From contig CAVWCC010000005.1 of the NCBI GenBank assembly GCA_963753385.1, positions 62,001 to 126,000 of the forward strand: DNA of 64,000 nt. The letters are read 5' to 3'. Source of the stretch: JALZKA01 sp963753385 (GTDB lineage: Bacteria; Actinomycetota; Thermoleophilia; Solirubrobacterales; 70-9). This document shows, piece by piece, positions 49,201 to 59,427 of this stretch (position 1 is the first letter of the stretch; the number at the start of each line of letters is the position of its first letter). Made by a program: the position numbers and the translations under genes. The notes under the pieces were generated by a model. That model was given only the letters and a program-made list of their open reading frames with translations. It had not been told where the DNA came from and searched no databases.

Positions 49201-50574
49201 TTGAGCGAGCAGGCCGAGGCGCCGACCGGCATCACCATGGACGAGATCGTCGCGCTGTGCAAGCGGCGCGGCTTCGTGTTCCCCTCGTCGGAGATCTACG
49301 GCGGCCTCGGGTCGACCTACGACTACGGGCACTACGGCGTGCTCCTGAAGGGGAACGTCAAGGACGAGTGGTGGCGCTCGATGCTCACCGACCGCGACGA
49401 CATCGTCGCCCTCGACTCGGCGATCCTCCAGCACCCCAGGGTCTGGGAGGCGTCCGGCCACCTCGCCGGGTTCACGGACCCCTTGGTCGACTGCAAGACC
49501 TGCAAGCTCCGCTTCCGCGCCGACAAGCTCGAGGACGCGGCCTGCGGCCAGAAGCCGTCGAAGCGGCCCGGCGAGGGGCCGGACTGCGAGCTGACCGACT
49601 CGCGCGAGTTCAACCTGATGTTCGAGACCACGGTCGGGCCGGTCAAGGACTCCGGCTCGGCGGCCTACCTCCGTCCCGAGACCGCGCAGGGCATCTTCAT
49701 CAACTTCAAGAACGTTCTCCAGTTCGCCCGGATGAAGCCGCCGTTCGGGATCGCCCAGGTCGGCAAGTCGTTTCGCAACGAGATCACGCCGGGCAACTTC
49801 ATCTTCCGCACGCGGGAGTTCGAGCAGATGGAGATGGAATATTTCACTGCGCCGGACCAGGCCGAGCCTGGTTCGAGCAGTGGATGCAAACGCGATTCAA
49901 CTGGTACCTGGAGCTCGGCATCCGGCCCGACTTTCTGCGGCTGCGCGCCGCACGACGCCGACGAGCTCAGCCACTACTCGTCGGCGACCTCGGACATCGA
50001 GTACCTGTTCCCGATCGGCTGGTCGGAGCTCGAGGGGATCGCGAACCGCGGCGACTTCGACCTCACCCAGCACGCCAAGTTCTCAGGCGAGAAGCTCGAG
50101 TACTTCGACCAGGGGTCCGGCGAGCGCTACGTCCCGCACGTGATCGAGCCCGCGGCCGGCGCCGACCGCGCGATGCTCGCCTTCCTGGTCGACGCCTATG
50201 ACACGGAGGAGGTCGAGGGCCGCAAGCGCACCGTGCTGCGCCTGCACCCCAAGCTGGCTCCGGTCAAGGTCGCCGTGCTGCCGCTGGTCTCGCGCGACGG
50301 GATGCCCGAGCGCGCGCAGGAGATCTACGCGAGCCTGCGGCCGCTGATGCCGGCCGAGTACGACGCGGGCGGCTCGATCGGCAAGCGCTACCGGCGCCAG
50401 GACGAGATCGGCACGCCGTGGGGCGTCACGGTGGACGGCCAGACGATCGAGGACGGCACCGTCACCGTGCGCGACCGCGACACGCTTTCCCAGGAGCGGG
50501 TCCCGGCCGACGATCTCGCGGAGCTCCTCACCGAGAAGCTCGGCGCCGCCTGGACCAGCCCGAAACTCGGCTGA
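49201..50574 (+). CDS. glyS: Glycyl-tRNA synthetase (with an out-of-frame segment)
   Basis: A 457-residue single-chain (alpha2 type) class II GlyRS. It has DEIVALCKRRGFVFPSSEIY, GGLGSTYDYGHYG, NVKDEWWRSML, a Cys-containing insertion (DCKTCKLRFR), motif 2 QVGKSFRNEITPGNFIFRTR, and FEQMEMEYF. Motif 3 is YVPHVIEPAAGADRAMLAFL and the anticodon domain is LAPVKVAVLPLVSRDG. From about 49,868 to 49,946 the reading frame gives nonsense (SSSGCKRDSTGTWSS...), while the +1-shifted frame gives the conserved WFEQWMQTRFNWYLELGIRP and DFLRLR. Two compensating one-base indels thus flank ~26 residues. The start may be TTG 49201 (after a TAGCCT box, 49186-49191) or ATG 49237. Confidence 0.9.
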   Translation: MSEQAEAPTGITMDEIVALCKRRGFVFPSSEIYGGLGSTYDYGHYGVLLKGNVKDEWWRSMLTDRDDIVALDSAILQHPRVWEASGHLAGFTDPLVDCKTCKLRFRADKLEDAACGQKPSKRPGEGPDCELTDSREFNLMFETTVGPVKDSGSAAYLRPETAQGIFINFKNVLQFARMKPPFGIAQVGKSFRNEITPGNFIFRTREFEQMEMEYFTAPDQAEPGSSSGCKRDSTGTWSSASGPTFCGCAPHDADELSHYSSATSDIEYLFPIGWSELEGIANRGDFDLTQHAKFSGEKLEYFDQGSGERYVPHVIEPAAGADRAMLAFLVDAYDTEEVEGRKRTVLRLHPKLAPVKVAVLPLVSRDGMPERAQEIYASLRPLMPAEYDAGGSIGKRYRRQDEIGTPWGVTVDGQTIEDGTVTVRDRDTLSQERVPADDLAELLTEKLGAAWTSPKLG

Positions 50575-50578
50575 GCCC

Positions 50579-52183
50579 TTGCCCGGCCCGCGCCGCAGAC
50601 GCTCGCTGGCGGCGTTCGCCGCCGCAGGCGCGATCGCCTGCCTGGGGCTCGCCGCCGGTTGTCGCTCGGACGAGGAGCCGGAGCTGCCGCGCGCGCCTGC
50701 CGCCGAGGCGCGCCAGCAGTCGAACGTGGTGCTCGTCATGACCGACGACCAGGACGTCGGCTCGATTCGGGCGATGCCGCGCGTGCGCGAGCTGATCGGC
50801 GGCCAGGGGGTCGACTTCGAGCGGTTCTTCGCCACCTACCCGCTCTGCTGCCCGGCGCGGACGACGCTCTGGACGGGGCAGTACGCGCACAACCACGGCG
50901 TCCGCGGCAACTTCCCGGACGAGGACGGCGGCGGCTACGTGAACCTGATCGACCCCGAGCGGGTGCTGCCGGAGTGGCTTCGGCTCGGCGGCTACCACAC
51001 CGTGCACGTGGGCAAGTGGGCGAGCGTGCCCGGCGAGATCCCGCCCGAGGGCTGGAGCGAGTGGTACGGGATCGCCCAGGAGACAAGCGCCCGCTACTAC
51101 GGCTTCGAGCTGGTCGGCACCGGCGAGCCGCTCGCGTTCGGAGAGGAGGACGGCGACTACCACACCGACGCCGTGACGCAGACCGCAGTCGAGGCGATCG
51201 AGAGGCACGCCGGACGCCCGCGGCCGCTGTTCCTCTCGGTCGCGTACCTCGCGCCGCACGTGGGGCTCGGCCGCGCCGATGCCGCGACGGAGCGCTGCAA
51301 CCCCGGCGCCACGGCGATCGCGCCGGTGCCCGCCGCACGCCACGCCGGCGCGTTCGAGGACGCCCGGCTACCGACGCCGCCGTCGTTCGACGAGCGAGAC
51401 GTGTCCGACAAGACGGGCGACCAGCCGGGCCCCGTGAACGCGCGCGAGGCCGAGGAGCTGCTGCTCCACTACCGCTGCCGCTTGGCCGCGCTCCAGGCGG
51501 TCGACGAGGGCGTGGCAGATCTGGTCGAGGCGCTCGACGACGCCGGCGAGCTCGACGATACGTACTTCTTCTACACCTCCGACAACGGCTTCCTGCTCGG
51601 CGAACACCGCTACGACGCCCGCAAGAACCTGCCCTACGAGGAGGCGGCCACGGTTCCGTTCCTGGTTCGGGGGCCCGGTGTCGAGGCCCGCGGCACGGTC
51701 GGAGAATTGGCGGCCAACGTCGACCTCGCGAGCACGATCCTGGAGCTCAGCGGGGTGGAGCCGCCGAGCGAGCTCACGCGGCCCCAGGACGGGCGCTCGC
51801 TGGTGCCACTGCTTGCCGGCGACCGCGGTTGGCCGGAGCGCGCGATCCTGCTCGAGGGCCGCGACGACACCTCCGAGGAAGGGGATACCTACGAGGTCGA
51901 GTCCTACCGCGCGGTGCACACCGCCCGGTACGCGCTGATCCGCAAGTACGTCGAGGAGGTCGACTCGTTCGAGGCCGGCGCGGAGGCCGGCTTCGGCGGC
52001 GGCGAGCTCGTCGGCACGGAGCTCTACGACCTCGACCGCGATCCCTACGAGCTCGAGAGCGTCGCCGGTGACCCCGCCTACGCGGAGATCGAGACGCTCC
52101 TGGGCGATGCGCTCGACTCGCTTGCCGACTGCGAGGGGCCGGCGTGCGAGCTGGAGGTCAGGCTGCCTGAGCCTTCCGGATGA
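50579..52183 (+). CDS. Sulfatase-family lipoprotein
   Basis: A 534-residue exported sulfatase. A signal peptide ends in a lipobox (LGLAAGC at about residue 28). The alkaline-phosphatase-fold core has NVVLVMTDDQDVGSIRAMPR (Ca-binding DD), the formylglycine signature CCPARTTLWTGQY (C-x-P-x-R, so the second Cys is the one expected to be oxidised), HTVHVGKWASVPG, SVAYLAPHVG and TYFFYTSDNGFLLGEHRYDA. It should cleave a sulfate ester outside the membrane after activation by a formylglycine-generating enzyme not in this window. It starts with TTG 50579, 4 nt after glyS, and overlaps the convergent MOSC gene by 26 nt. Confidence 0.9.
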   Translation: MPGPRRRRSLAAFAAAGAIACLGLAAGCRSDEEPELPRAPAAEARQQSNVVLVMTDDQDVGSIRAMPRVRELIGGQGVDFERFFATYPLCCPARTTLWTGQYAHNHGVRGNFPDEDGGGYVNLIDPERVLPEWLRLGGYHTVHVGKWASVPGEIPPEGWSEWYGIAQETSARYYGFELVGTGEPLAFGEEDGDYHTDAVTQTAVEAIERHAGRPRPLFLSVAYLAPHVGLGRADAATERCNPGATAIAPVPAARHAGAFEDARLPTPPSFDERDVSDKTGDQPGPVNAREAEELLLHYRCRLAALQAVDEGVADLVEALDDAGELDDTYFFYTSDNGFLLGEHRYDARKNLPYEEAATVPFLVRGPGVEARGTVGELAANVDLASTILELSGVEPPSELTRPQDGRSLVPLLAGDRGWPERAILLEGRDDTSEEGDTYEVESYRAVHTARYALIRKYVEEVDSFEAGAEAGFGGGELVGTELYDLDRDPYELESVAGDPAYAEIETLLGDALDSLADCEGPACELEVRLPEPSG

Positions 52184-52721
52184 CGTCGCCTCGGCGGATC
52201 GTGCCGGGCTCGATCACCCGCGTGTTCACGCCCCGAAGCCGCAGCTCGCGGCCGACCCTGGAGTTGACGAACTTGAGCGCGTCCACGCCGAAGCGCCGCG
52301 AGAACTTGCCGCAGCCGAGGTGCGGGTCGGCCGTCACCTCGAGCACCGCGTCACCGACCGCAAGCCGGGATCCGGTCGGGAGATTGTCCTGGCTGATGTC
52401 GAGGTCGACATAGAGCTGGTCGCCCGCCTGCGCCCAGCGCTCTTGGTCATCGCCCATGGCCACCAGCGCCGCAGCGCGAGCGTTCATCACCGTCACCTGC
52501 GCGTTCGGATTCGGGCCGCCGTCGGCGGTCGACGAGCTCGGGCGGTCCGCCCACATGTCCCCGACCAGGCCTGCGCGCAGGTCCAGCTCGCCCGCCTCGA
52601 GCAGCTCGCGCTGCTCCTCGGCCGGCCGGCGCGCGATCAACTCAAGCGTCCCGGCGTCGTCGGGCGCCTCACGGACGTTGTCGAGCCCGGTCTCGAGCTC
52701 CTCGCGGGTGGCGTGGGTCAC
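52158..52721 (-). CDS. MOSC-domain protein
   Basis: A 187-residue MOSC (MoCo sulfurase C-terminal) protein. QVTVMNARAAALVAMG, GDQLYVDLDISQDNLPTGSR, LAVGDAVLEVTADPHLGCGK (the conserved Cys that can carry a persulfide) and VNTRVIEPGTIRRGDVIRKA follow the domain's pattern. MOSC proteins bind sulfur or molybdenum cofactor and act in sulfur transfer or N-hydroxylated-compound reduction. The N-terminal 60 residues are less conserved. It overlaps the convergent sulfatase end. Confidence 0.85.
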   Translation of the reverse strand: MTHATREELETGLDNVREAPDDAGTLELIARRPAEEQRELLEAGELDLRAGLVGDMWADRPSSSTADGGPNPNAQVTVMNARAAALVAMGDDQERWAQAGDQLYVDLDISQDNLPTGSRLAVGDAVLEVTADPHLGCGKFSRRFGVDALKFVNSRVGRELRLRGVNTRVIEPGTIRRGDVIRKAQAA

Positions 52722-52743
52722 CCGCCCGAATCTAGTACACGTA

Positions 52744-53385
52744 CTAGCGGCCCCAGCGCTCGCCCTCGCCGAGGCGCTCGAGCCCGAGCCAGTAGAGCCC
52801 CATCGCGACCTCGACGACGCTCTCGCGGCGAAGCGTCTTGGGGTTCTCCAGCCACCAGCCGGCCATGAACTGGATCCCGCCCGCGATCAGGTGGGCGAGG
52901 ATCGCCGAGGTCTCCTCGACGGCCATGTCGCCGGGCTGCGGCGGCGGGGCGTCGGCGACCATCATCGAGGCGACGGCGCCGGCGGCCTCCTCGCGCAGCC
53001 GGTCGAGCGCCTCGCCGGCGTCGGGGTCGGAGACGTTGCGGGTCAGGAGCCGCAGGGCGGCCGGACGCTCCTCGGCGAACTCGAGGAACGCCTCGATCCC
53101 CGCGCGGAGGCGGGCCTCGTTCTCCTCGGCGGAAGCGATCGCGCCGACTACCCGCTCGATCAGCTCGTGGACGAACGAGTCGAGGAGTGCGATCTGGAGC
53201 TCGCGCTTCGAGGTGAAGTGCTCGTAGATCAGGGCCTTCGAGATCCCGCCGCGGGCGGCGACCTCGTCCAGGGACGCCTCGTTGAAGCCGTGCTCGGAGA
53301 AGATCTCGAGCGCGTCGTCCAAGATCGCCGCGCGGCGATCGGATGCCGAGAGCCGGCGGCGCGGAGCGGCCGCTGTTTCCTCCAT
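52744..53385 (-). CDS. TetR-family transcriptional regulator
   Basis: A 213-residue repressor-type protein. The N-terminal helix-turn-helix is RAAILDDALEIFSEHGFNEA, SLDEVAARGGISKALIYEHF and TSKRELQIALL (about residues 18-66). The C-terminal ligand domain contains GEALDRLREEAAGAVASMMV and a QFMAGWWLENP helix. The gene diverges from the R2-like diiron protein. The 22-bp dyad at 53402-53423 between them is almost certainly its operator. Its own TACCCT -10-like box (53395-53400) lies 9 nt from ATG 53385, so binding should repress both genes. Confidence 0.92.
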   Translation of the reverse strand: MEETAAAPRRRLSASDRRAAILDDALEIFSEHGFNEASLDEVAARGGISKALIYEHFTSKRELQIALLDSFVHELIERVVGAIASAEENEARLRAGIEAFLEFAEERPAALRLLTRNVSDPDAGEALDRLREEAAGAVASMMVADAPPPQPGDMAVEETSAILAHLIAGGIQFMAGWWLENPKTLRRESVVEVAMGLYWLGLERLGEGERWGR

Positions 53386-53401
53386 ACCGCCCTCAGGGTA
53401 C

Positions 53402-53423
53402 TAACTGACTGCCCGGTCAGTTA
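53402..53423. promoter_or_regulatory. TetR-type operator
   Basis: Perfect inverted repeat TAACTGAC-N6-GTCAGTTA (N6 TGCCCG), the typical ACTGAC/GTCAGT half-sites of TetR operators. It lies between the divergent regulator (start 53385) and diiron-SCP2 gene (start 53461), overlapping or adjoining the regulator's -10 box. Confidence 0.85.
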
Positions 53424-53460
53424 CACTCGCGGAGACACGGCGGCAATAGGAGGGTCGAGG

Positions 53461-54762
53461 ATGAGCGTTGCGCAGAAGGACGGGATCAGGACCGGGGCCA
53501 CGATCTCCTACGAGGACCTCTACAAGCGCTGGGAGCAGAGCAACTGGAGCGCGTACGCGATCGACTTCTCGCGCGACCGCGAGGGCTGGGACGGCCTCAC
53601 CGAGCTGCAGCGGGAGTCCGCGCTCTGGATCTACTCGATGTTCTTCTTCGGCGAGGACTCGGTCGCCGACAACCTCTCGCCCTACATCGACGCTGCGCCG
53701 AAGGAGGAGCAGAAGTACTTCCTCGCGACCCAGCAGGTCGACGAGGCGCGGCACGCCGTCTTCTTCCACCGCTTCTTCAAGGAGGTGATTGGCGCCGGCG
53801 ACGACATCGGCTCGACGCTGCGGTTCACCGAGTCGCAGCTCGGGTGGGGCTACCGCAACGTGTTCGCCCGGCTCGACCGCATGGCCGACGAGCTCCGCCG
53901 CGACCGCTCGCTGCCGAAGTTCGCCCAGGCCATCGCCCTCTACCACATGGTGGTCGAGGCGACGCTGGCCCAGCCGGGGCAGCACTTCATCGAGGACTAC
54001 TTCGCGAAGGCCGGCACGATGCCGGGCTTCAGCGAGGGCATGGAGAACGTCTCGCGCGACGAGCAGCGCCACATCGGCTTCGGCGTCAAGGTCCTCTCCG
54101 AGCTCCTGGCCGAATCCGACGAGTGCAAGGCCGCCGTCCACGAGCTGCTGCTCGAGATCATGCCCTTCTCCCTGGCGGTCTTCGTCCCACCGAGCGGGCT
54201 GAACCGCGAGTACACCCGCTGCTACGGGTTCGAGATGGAGGACATCTTCGCCTTCGGGATGAAGTCGGTCCTGACCAAGTGGCGTGCGATCGGCTACCCG
54301 ATGGAGGACATGCCGGGCGTGTTCCCGGTCGACCACTCGCTGGAGCCGGAGGAGATCGCGACGCGCCAGATCAAGCTGCTCGAGTCCCGGGTGATGGGCG
54401 AGCCGCATCCGAACCCGGACACGTCGCCCGAGGTCCAGCGCCTCTACTTCGACGTCATCGCCCGGTCCGCCGACACGAACAAGGCCAACGGCAGGCCCTT
54501 CACGATCCAGTGGGACTTCGACGACGCCGACCCGTGGCACGTCGTGGTCGCGAACGGCTCGACGCGAGCCGAGCCCGGGATCGCCCCCGCGCCCGACCTG
54601 ACTTGGAGGACCACCTGGGGCGACTGGATCGCGATCTCGAAGGGCGCGCTTCCGCCGGGCAAGGCGGTGCTGCGCCGCCGCCTTCGCTTCCGCGGCTCCC
54701 CCCGCAACCTCCGCACCTTCACCCAGCTCTTCCCCCGCCGCGGCTCGAAGCCGCTTCCCTAG
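53461..54762 (+). CDS. Ferritin-like R2-type diiron protein fused to an SCP2-like domain
   Basis: A 433-residue protein with an AGGAGG ribosome site 7 nt before ATG 53461. Residues 1-290 are a ribonucleotide-reductase-R2-like four-helix bundle: metal ligands E65 (FFFGEDSVAD), E95xxH98 (QQVDEARHAVFFHRFF), E166 (MVVEATLAQPG) and E201xxH204 (SRDEQRHIGFG). The radical-tyrosine position (H+4) is Phe102, so it is unlikely to be a classic tyrosyl-radical RNR subunit. Residues ~340-433 (FTIQWDFDDADPWHVVVANG, LTWRTTWGDWIAISKGALPP) resemble an SCP2 sterol-carrier domain. No nrdE is nearby. It is probably an oxidase acting on a lipid-like substrate, under the divergent TetR. Confidence 0.8.
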   Translation: MSVAQKDGIRTGATISYEDLYKRWEQSNWSAYAIDFSRDREGWDGLTELQRESALWIYSMFFFGEDSVADNLSPYIDAAPKEEQKYFLATQQVDEARHAVFFHRFFKEVIGAGDDIGSTLRFTESQLGWGYRNVFARLDRMADELRRDRSLPKFAQAIALYHMVVEATLAQPGQHFIEDYFAKAGTMPGFSEGMENVSRDEQRHIGFGVKVLSELLAESDECKAAVHELLLEIMPFSLAVFVPPSGLNREYTRCYGFEMEDIFAFGMKSVLTKWRAIGYPMEDMPGVFPVDHSLEPEEIATRQIKLLESRVMGEPHPNPDTSPEVQRLYFDVIARSADTNKANGRPFTIQWDFDDADPWHVVVANGSTRAEPGIAPAPDLTWRTTWGDWIAISKGALPPGKAVLRRRLRFRGSPRNLRTFTQLFPRRGSKPLP

Positions 54763-54768
54763 CGCTCC

Positions 54769-54809
54769 CGGTCGCTGTTAGCCGCGGATATCGCGGCTTT
54801 CAGCGACCG
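54769..54809. terminator. Two-part hairpin between convergent genes
   Basis: CGGTCGCTG and CAGCGACCG (9-bp outer stem), TTA/TTT mismatch, inner stem GCCGCG/CGCGGC and loop GATAT. It lies 6 bp past the stop at 54762 and 7 bp from the stop of the convergent gene at 54817, so it can serve as a bidirectional terminator. The shape is the same as that of the 24887-24933 hairpin, but the sequence differs. Confidence 0.65.
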
Positions 54810-54816
54810 CGATGGC

Positions 54817-55338
54817 TTACGGCGTCCACGGGCTGCGCCGCGGCAGCCAGCCCGGCACCGCGGCCCGGTAGCGCTCGTACTCGGCGCCGAACTGCGCGTT
54901 CAGCGTCGGTTCCTCGTAGAAGTGGACGAACGCGACGAACGTGAGCGCGAGGACGGCGCCGTAGACCGCGAGGGCCACGCTGCCGAAGAACACGGCCTGG
55001 CCGGCGACCACCGACAGCACGGCGAGGTACATCGGGTTGCGGACGTACCTGTAGACGCCGCCCACCACCAGGCGCTCGGTCGGGGCGACCGGCGCCGGCG
55101 TGCCGAGCCCCTCGAGCGCGAACCGCCCGAACGTGTGGAGCAGGAAGGCGAGGCCGACGCCGCCGAGGACGACCCCGAGGGCGCGAATCACTCCCGGGAG
55201 ACTGTCGTCGACCTCCCAGCCTGTGATCAAGGCCGGGACGAGCCCCGCCGCGACCCCCGGCGCCAGCACGAGGAACGCCGCCGATCCGAGCACCGCGTTG
55301 CGACGCCGGACGCGATCGGGGGCGTCCGGCTCGGTCAT
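54817..55338 (-). CDS. Isoprenylcysteine carboxyl methyltransferase-like (PEMT/ICMT) membrane protein
   Basis: A 173-residue protein with four hydrophobic helices (AVLGSAAFLVLAPGVAAGLV, LGVVLGGVGLAFLLHTFGRF, YLAVLSVVAGQAVFFGSVAL, VYGAVLALTFVAFVHFYEEP). The conserved ICMT/PEMT cofactor motif is GGVYRYVRNPMY, followed by YEEPTLNAQFGAEYERYRAA and PGWLPRR. Such proteins methylate lipids or isoprenoid groups; others are of unknown activity. Substrate is not deducible. It lies convergent to the diiron gene. Confidence 0.85.
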   Translation of the reverse strand: MTEPDAPDRVRRRNAVLGSAAFLVLAPGVAAGLVPALITGWEVDDSLPGVIRALGVVLGGVGLAFLLHTFGRFALEGLGTPAPVAPTERLVVGGVYRYVRNPMYLAVLSVVAGQAVFFGSVALAVYGAVLALTFVAFVHFYEEPTLNAQFGAEYERYRAAVPGWLPRRSPWTP

Positions 55339-55381
55339 CGCGGGGCCTAGGCCCGCGCGGCAGGTGGATTGCGGTATGTGG

Positions 55382-55822
55382 CTAGGAGTCCGGACCGCCG
55401 TTCGCGGGAGCGGTCGCCGAGGTGTACTCGAACTCCTCCTCCGCGCCGAACAGCCTGTCGAGGACCGCCTTGCGCAGGTCCTCGCTGATGATCAGTGCCG
55501 CGGCCGCGCCGACGATCGCCAGCAGGAGCAGCTTCCCGAGGGCCGAGCCCTTCTTCTCCTCGCGCCCCCGAAGGCGGTCTGAGGCCTCGCGGAGCGACTC
55601 CGCCGCGTCGCGAAGCTCGCGGTGCACCTTCTTGTCATCCATCAGCGCCGTCGCCGGGCGCTTCTGCTTCTGCAGCCGGCCGTAGGCCGAACGGCCCGCT
55701 TCGTAAGCCTCGCGGATCGAGTTGCGGAGCTCCTCGTCATCGACCAGGCGGCGGACGTACTCGTTCGAGCCGACGGACGAAGCCGCGTGACGGGCTTTCT
55801 GAGTCCGGGTTGAGTTGGGCAT
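55382..55822 (-). CDS. Hypothetical single-helix protein with coiled coil
   Basis: A 146-residue protein. A long charged amphipathic region (NSIREAYEAGRSAYGRLQKQ, KKVHRELRDAAESLREASDR) is followed by one membrane helix (GKLLLLAIVGAAAALIISED) and an acidic end (LDRLFGAEEEFEYTSATAP). I do not recognise a family; it resembles small stress-linked or CsbD/YtxH-like membrane proteins in layout. The ribosome site GAGGAGGA upstream of ATG 55820-55822 is paired in a perfect 10-bp hairpin (55833-55867), suggesting translational control. It lies 65 bp downstream of lon in the same direction. Confidence 0.72.
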   Translation of the reverse strand: MPNSTRTQKARHAASSVGSNEYVRRLVDDEELRNSIREAYEAGRSAYGRLQKQKRPATALMDDKKVHRELRDAAESLREASDRLRGREEKKGSALGKLLLLAIVGAAAALIISEDLRKAVLDRLFGAEEEFEYTSATAPANGGPDS

Positions 55823-55832
55823 GCGCAGTCTC

Positions 55833-55867
55833 TCCTCCTCAGGTCCAAGCTAGGTGGCTGAGGAGGA
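55833..55867 (-). promoter_or_regulatory. Shine-Dalgarno-sequestering hairpin upstream of the coiled-coil gene
   Basis: On the minus strand TCCTCCTCAG pairs perfectly with CTGAGGAGGA (10 bp, 15-nt loop). The 3' arm contains the GGAGGA ribosome site 10 nt before the ATG at 55822. In the folded form the ribosome site is closed. It could be a temperature-sensitive or protein-controlled leader, or merely the lon terminator; no U tract is present. Confidence 0.6.
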
Positions 55868-55887
55868 TATACCCGCCGGCGCGAGGG

Positions 55888-58258
<2,371 letters not shown>

Positions 58259-58269
<11 letters not shown>

Positions 58270-58726
58270 CCTCGGCTCCTTCGATGGGCACCCGCGTCGC
58301 CGCTCCAGGCGTTCGGAGCGGCAGTTCGACGCGCAGGATGCCGTCCTCGTAGCTGGCCTGGGCGCGCTCGGCGACCACGTCGGCCCCGAGCTCGATCACC
58401 CGGCGGAAGCCGCCGGCCTCGATCTCGACCTGCTGGTAGACGCGGCCCTCGGTCTCCTGGATCGCGCGGTCGCCGCTGACGATCAGGTTCCGTCCCGACA
58501 CCTCGAGGCCGACCGAGTCCGAATCCACGCCCGCCAGCTCGACCAGGACGATCGCGCGCGGCTCGTCGCGGCCGCAGTAGTAGACGTCGACCCGGGGCGA
58601 GAAGCCCGATTGGAGCCGCGGCGAACGATGCCAGCCGGCTTCGCCGCCCCACGGCTCGCCGATCAACTCGTCCATCTCGCGCCACATGCGCTCGAAGTTG
58701 AGGAACAGATTGCTCTTACGGGTCAC
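58259..58726 (-). CDS. Hsp20/alpha-crystallin family small heat-shock protein
   Basis: A 155-residue holdase chaperone. The N-terminal segment (LFLNFERMWREMDELIGEPW) leads to the alpha-crystallin domain (FSPRVDVYYCGRDEPRAIVL, VELAGVDSDSVGLEVSGRNL, ASYEDGILRVELPLRTPG). The C-terminal I-x-I-like motif is weak (RVPIEG). Start is GTG 58724-58726. The tandem hsp20-lon arrangement couples a holdase to a protease. I see no CIRCE or HspR (HAIR) operator upstream, only TTAAAT about 10 nt before the start. Confidence 0.92.
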
Positions 58727-58801
58727 GCAGATGATTTAAGCGAACCGCGCGCGAGGGGAGCGCGCGTCGGGAGCGCGAGCCGCGCGGCCTGTGCGTTCCG
58801 G

Positions 58802-59338
58802 TCAGTCTTTGAGCTTGTGCGTCACGTAGCGCACGCCGCCGGGCGCGTCGTTCGGTGCCGAGTCCGCCTTCGAGGCGCAGGGCGGGCCGCCGGGGCACTC
58901 TCGCGTCCGGACCCGCCACTTGTAGCGGTCCTTGTTGCCGATGATTCCCGCTCGCTTGAACGTGAACTTCAAGGTCTTCGGGCTCGGCTTGGTGACCTTG
59001 GCGGACTTGGACCCCTCCCCGACGCCGCACTTGATCAGCGGGGTCGTGCCAAGCGCCGACGCGTTGAACTCACGCTCGCAGTCGCGGTCGCCGTCAAGGT
59101 TGAACTGCACGCTGACCTGGAAGTCGCCCAGCTCCGCAGGCAGGGCGCCGTCCATCTTCACCGTGTGGACCAGCTTTCGCTTCCCCTTGTGTCCCGCCGT
59201 CGCCTTCACGATGTCGAAGCCGGCTGCGACCGAGTCGCCCGCAGGGTCAGTGACCCCCTTCGTGTCGGCCCCGGCCATTCCCAAGATCGAGCCGAATCCC
59301 AGCGTGACGGACACGGCCAGCGCTCCGGTGCGCGTCAT
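58802..59338 (-). CDS. Secreted protein of unknown function
   Basis: A 178-residue exported protein with signal peptide LAVSVTLGFGSILGMAGAD (cleavage after AGA). The mature part is basic and beta-rich: GFDIVKATAGHKGKRKLVHT, FQVSVQFNLDGDRDCEREFN, LKFTFKRAGIIGNKDRYKWR and a Cys pair (RECPGGPPCASK). The hydrophobic pattern resembles small fibronectin-like or BSP domains found in Thermoleophilia exported proteins, but I cannot name the family. GGAGGGG lies 3 nt before ATG 59338, and a TAGGCT box about 40 nt upstream may be its promoter. Confidence 0.75.
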   Translation of the reverse strand: MTRTGALAVSVTLGFGSILGMAGADTKGVTDPAGDSVAAGFDIVKATAGHKGKRKLVHTVKMDGALPAELGDFQVSVQFNLDGDRDCEREFNASALGTTPLIKCGVGEGSKSAKVTKPSPKTLKFTFKRAGIIGNKDRYKWRVRTRECPGGPPCASKADSAPNDAPGGVRYVTHKLKD

Positions 59339-59427
59339 GGTTCCCCTCCGATGCGTCGTTCAGACAGCGGGCGGGGAAGCCTAATCGCCCATCCGGCGGG
59401 TGTCCAGTGCCCGTGCCGGAGTGCGGC

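Noticed and set aside
58727..58801. CIRCE or HspR (HAIR) operator before hsp20-lon
   Set aside because: No TTAGCACTC-N9-GAGTGCTAA or CTTGAGT-N7-ACTCAAG pattern is present.
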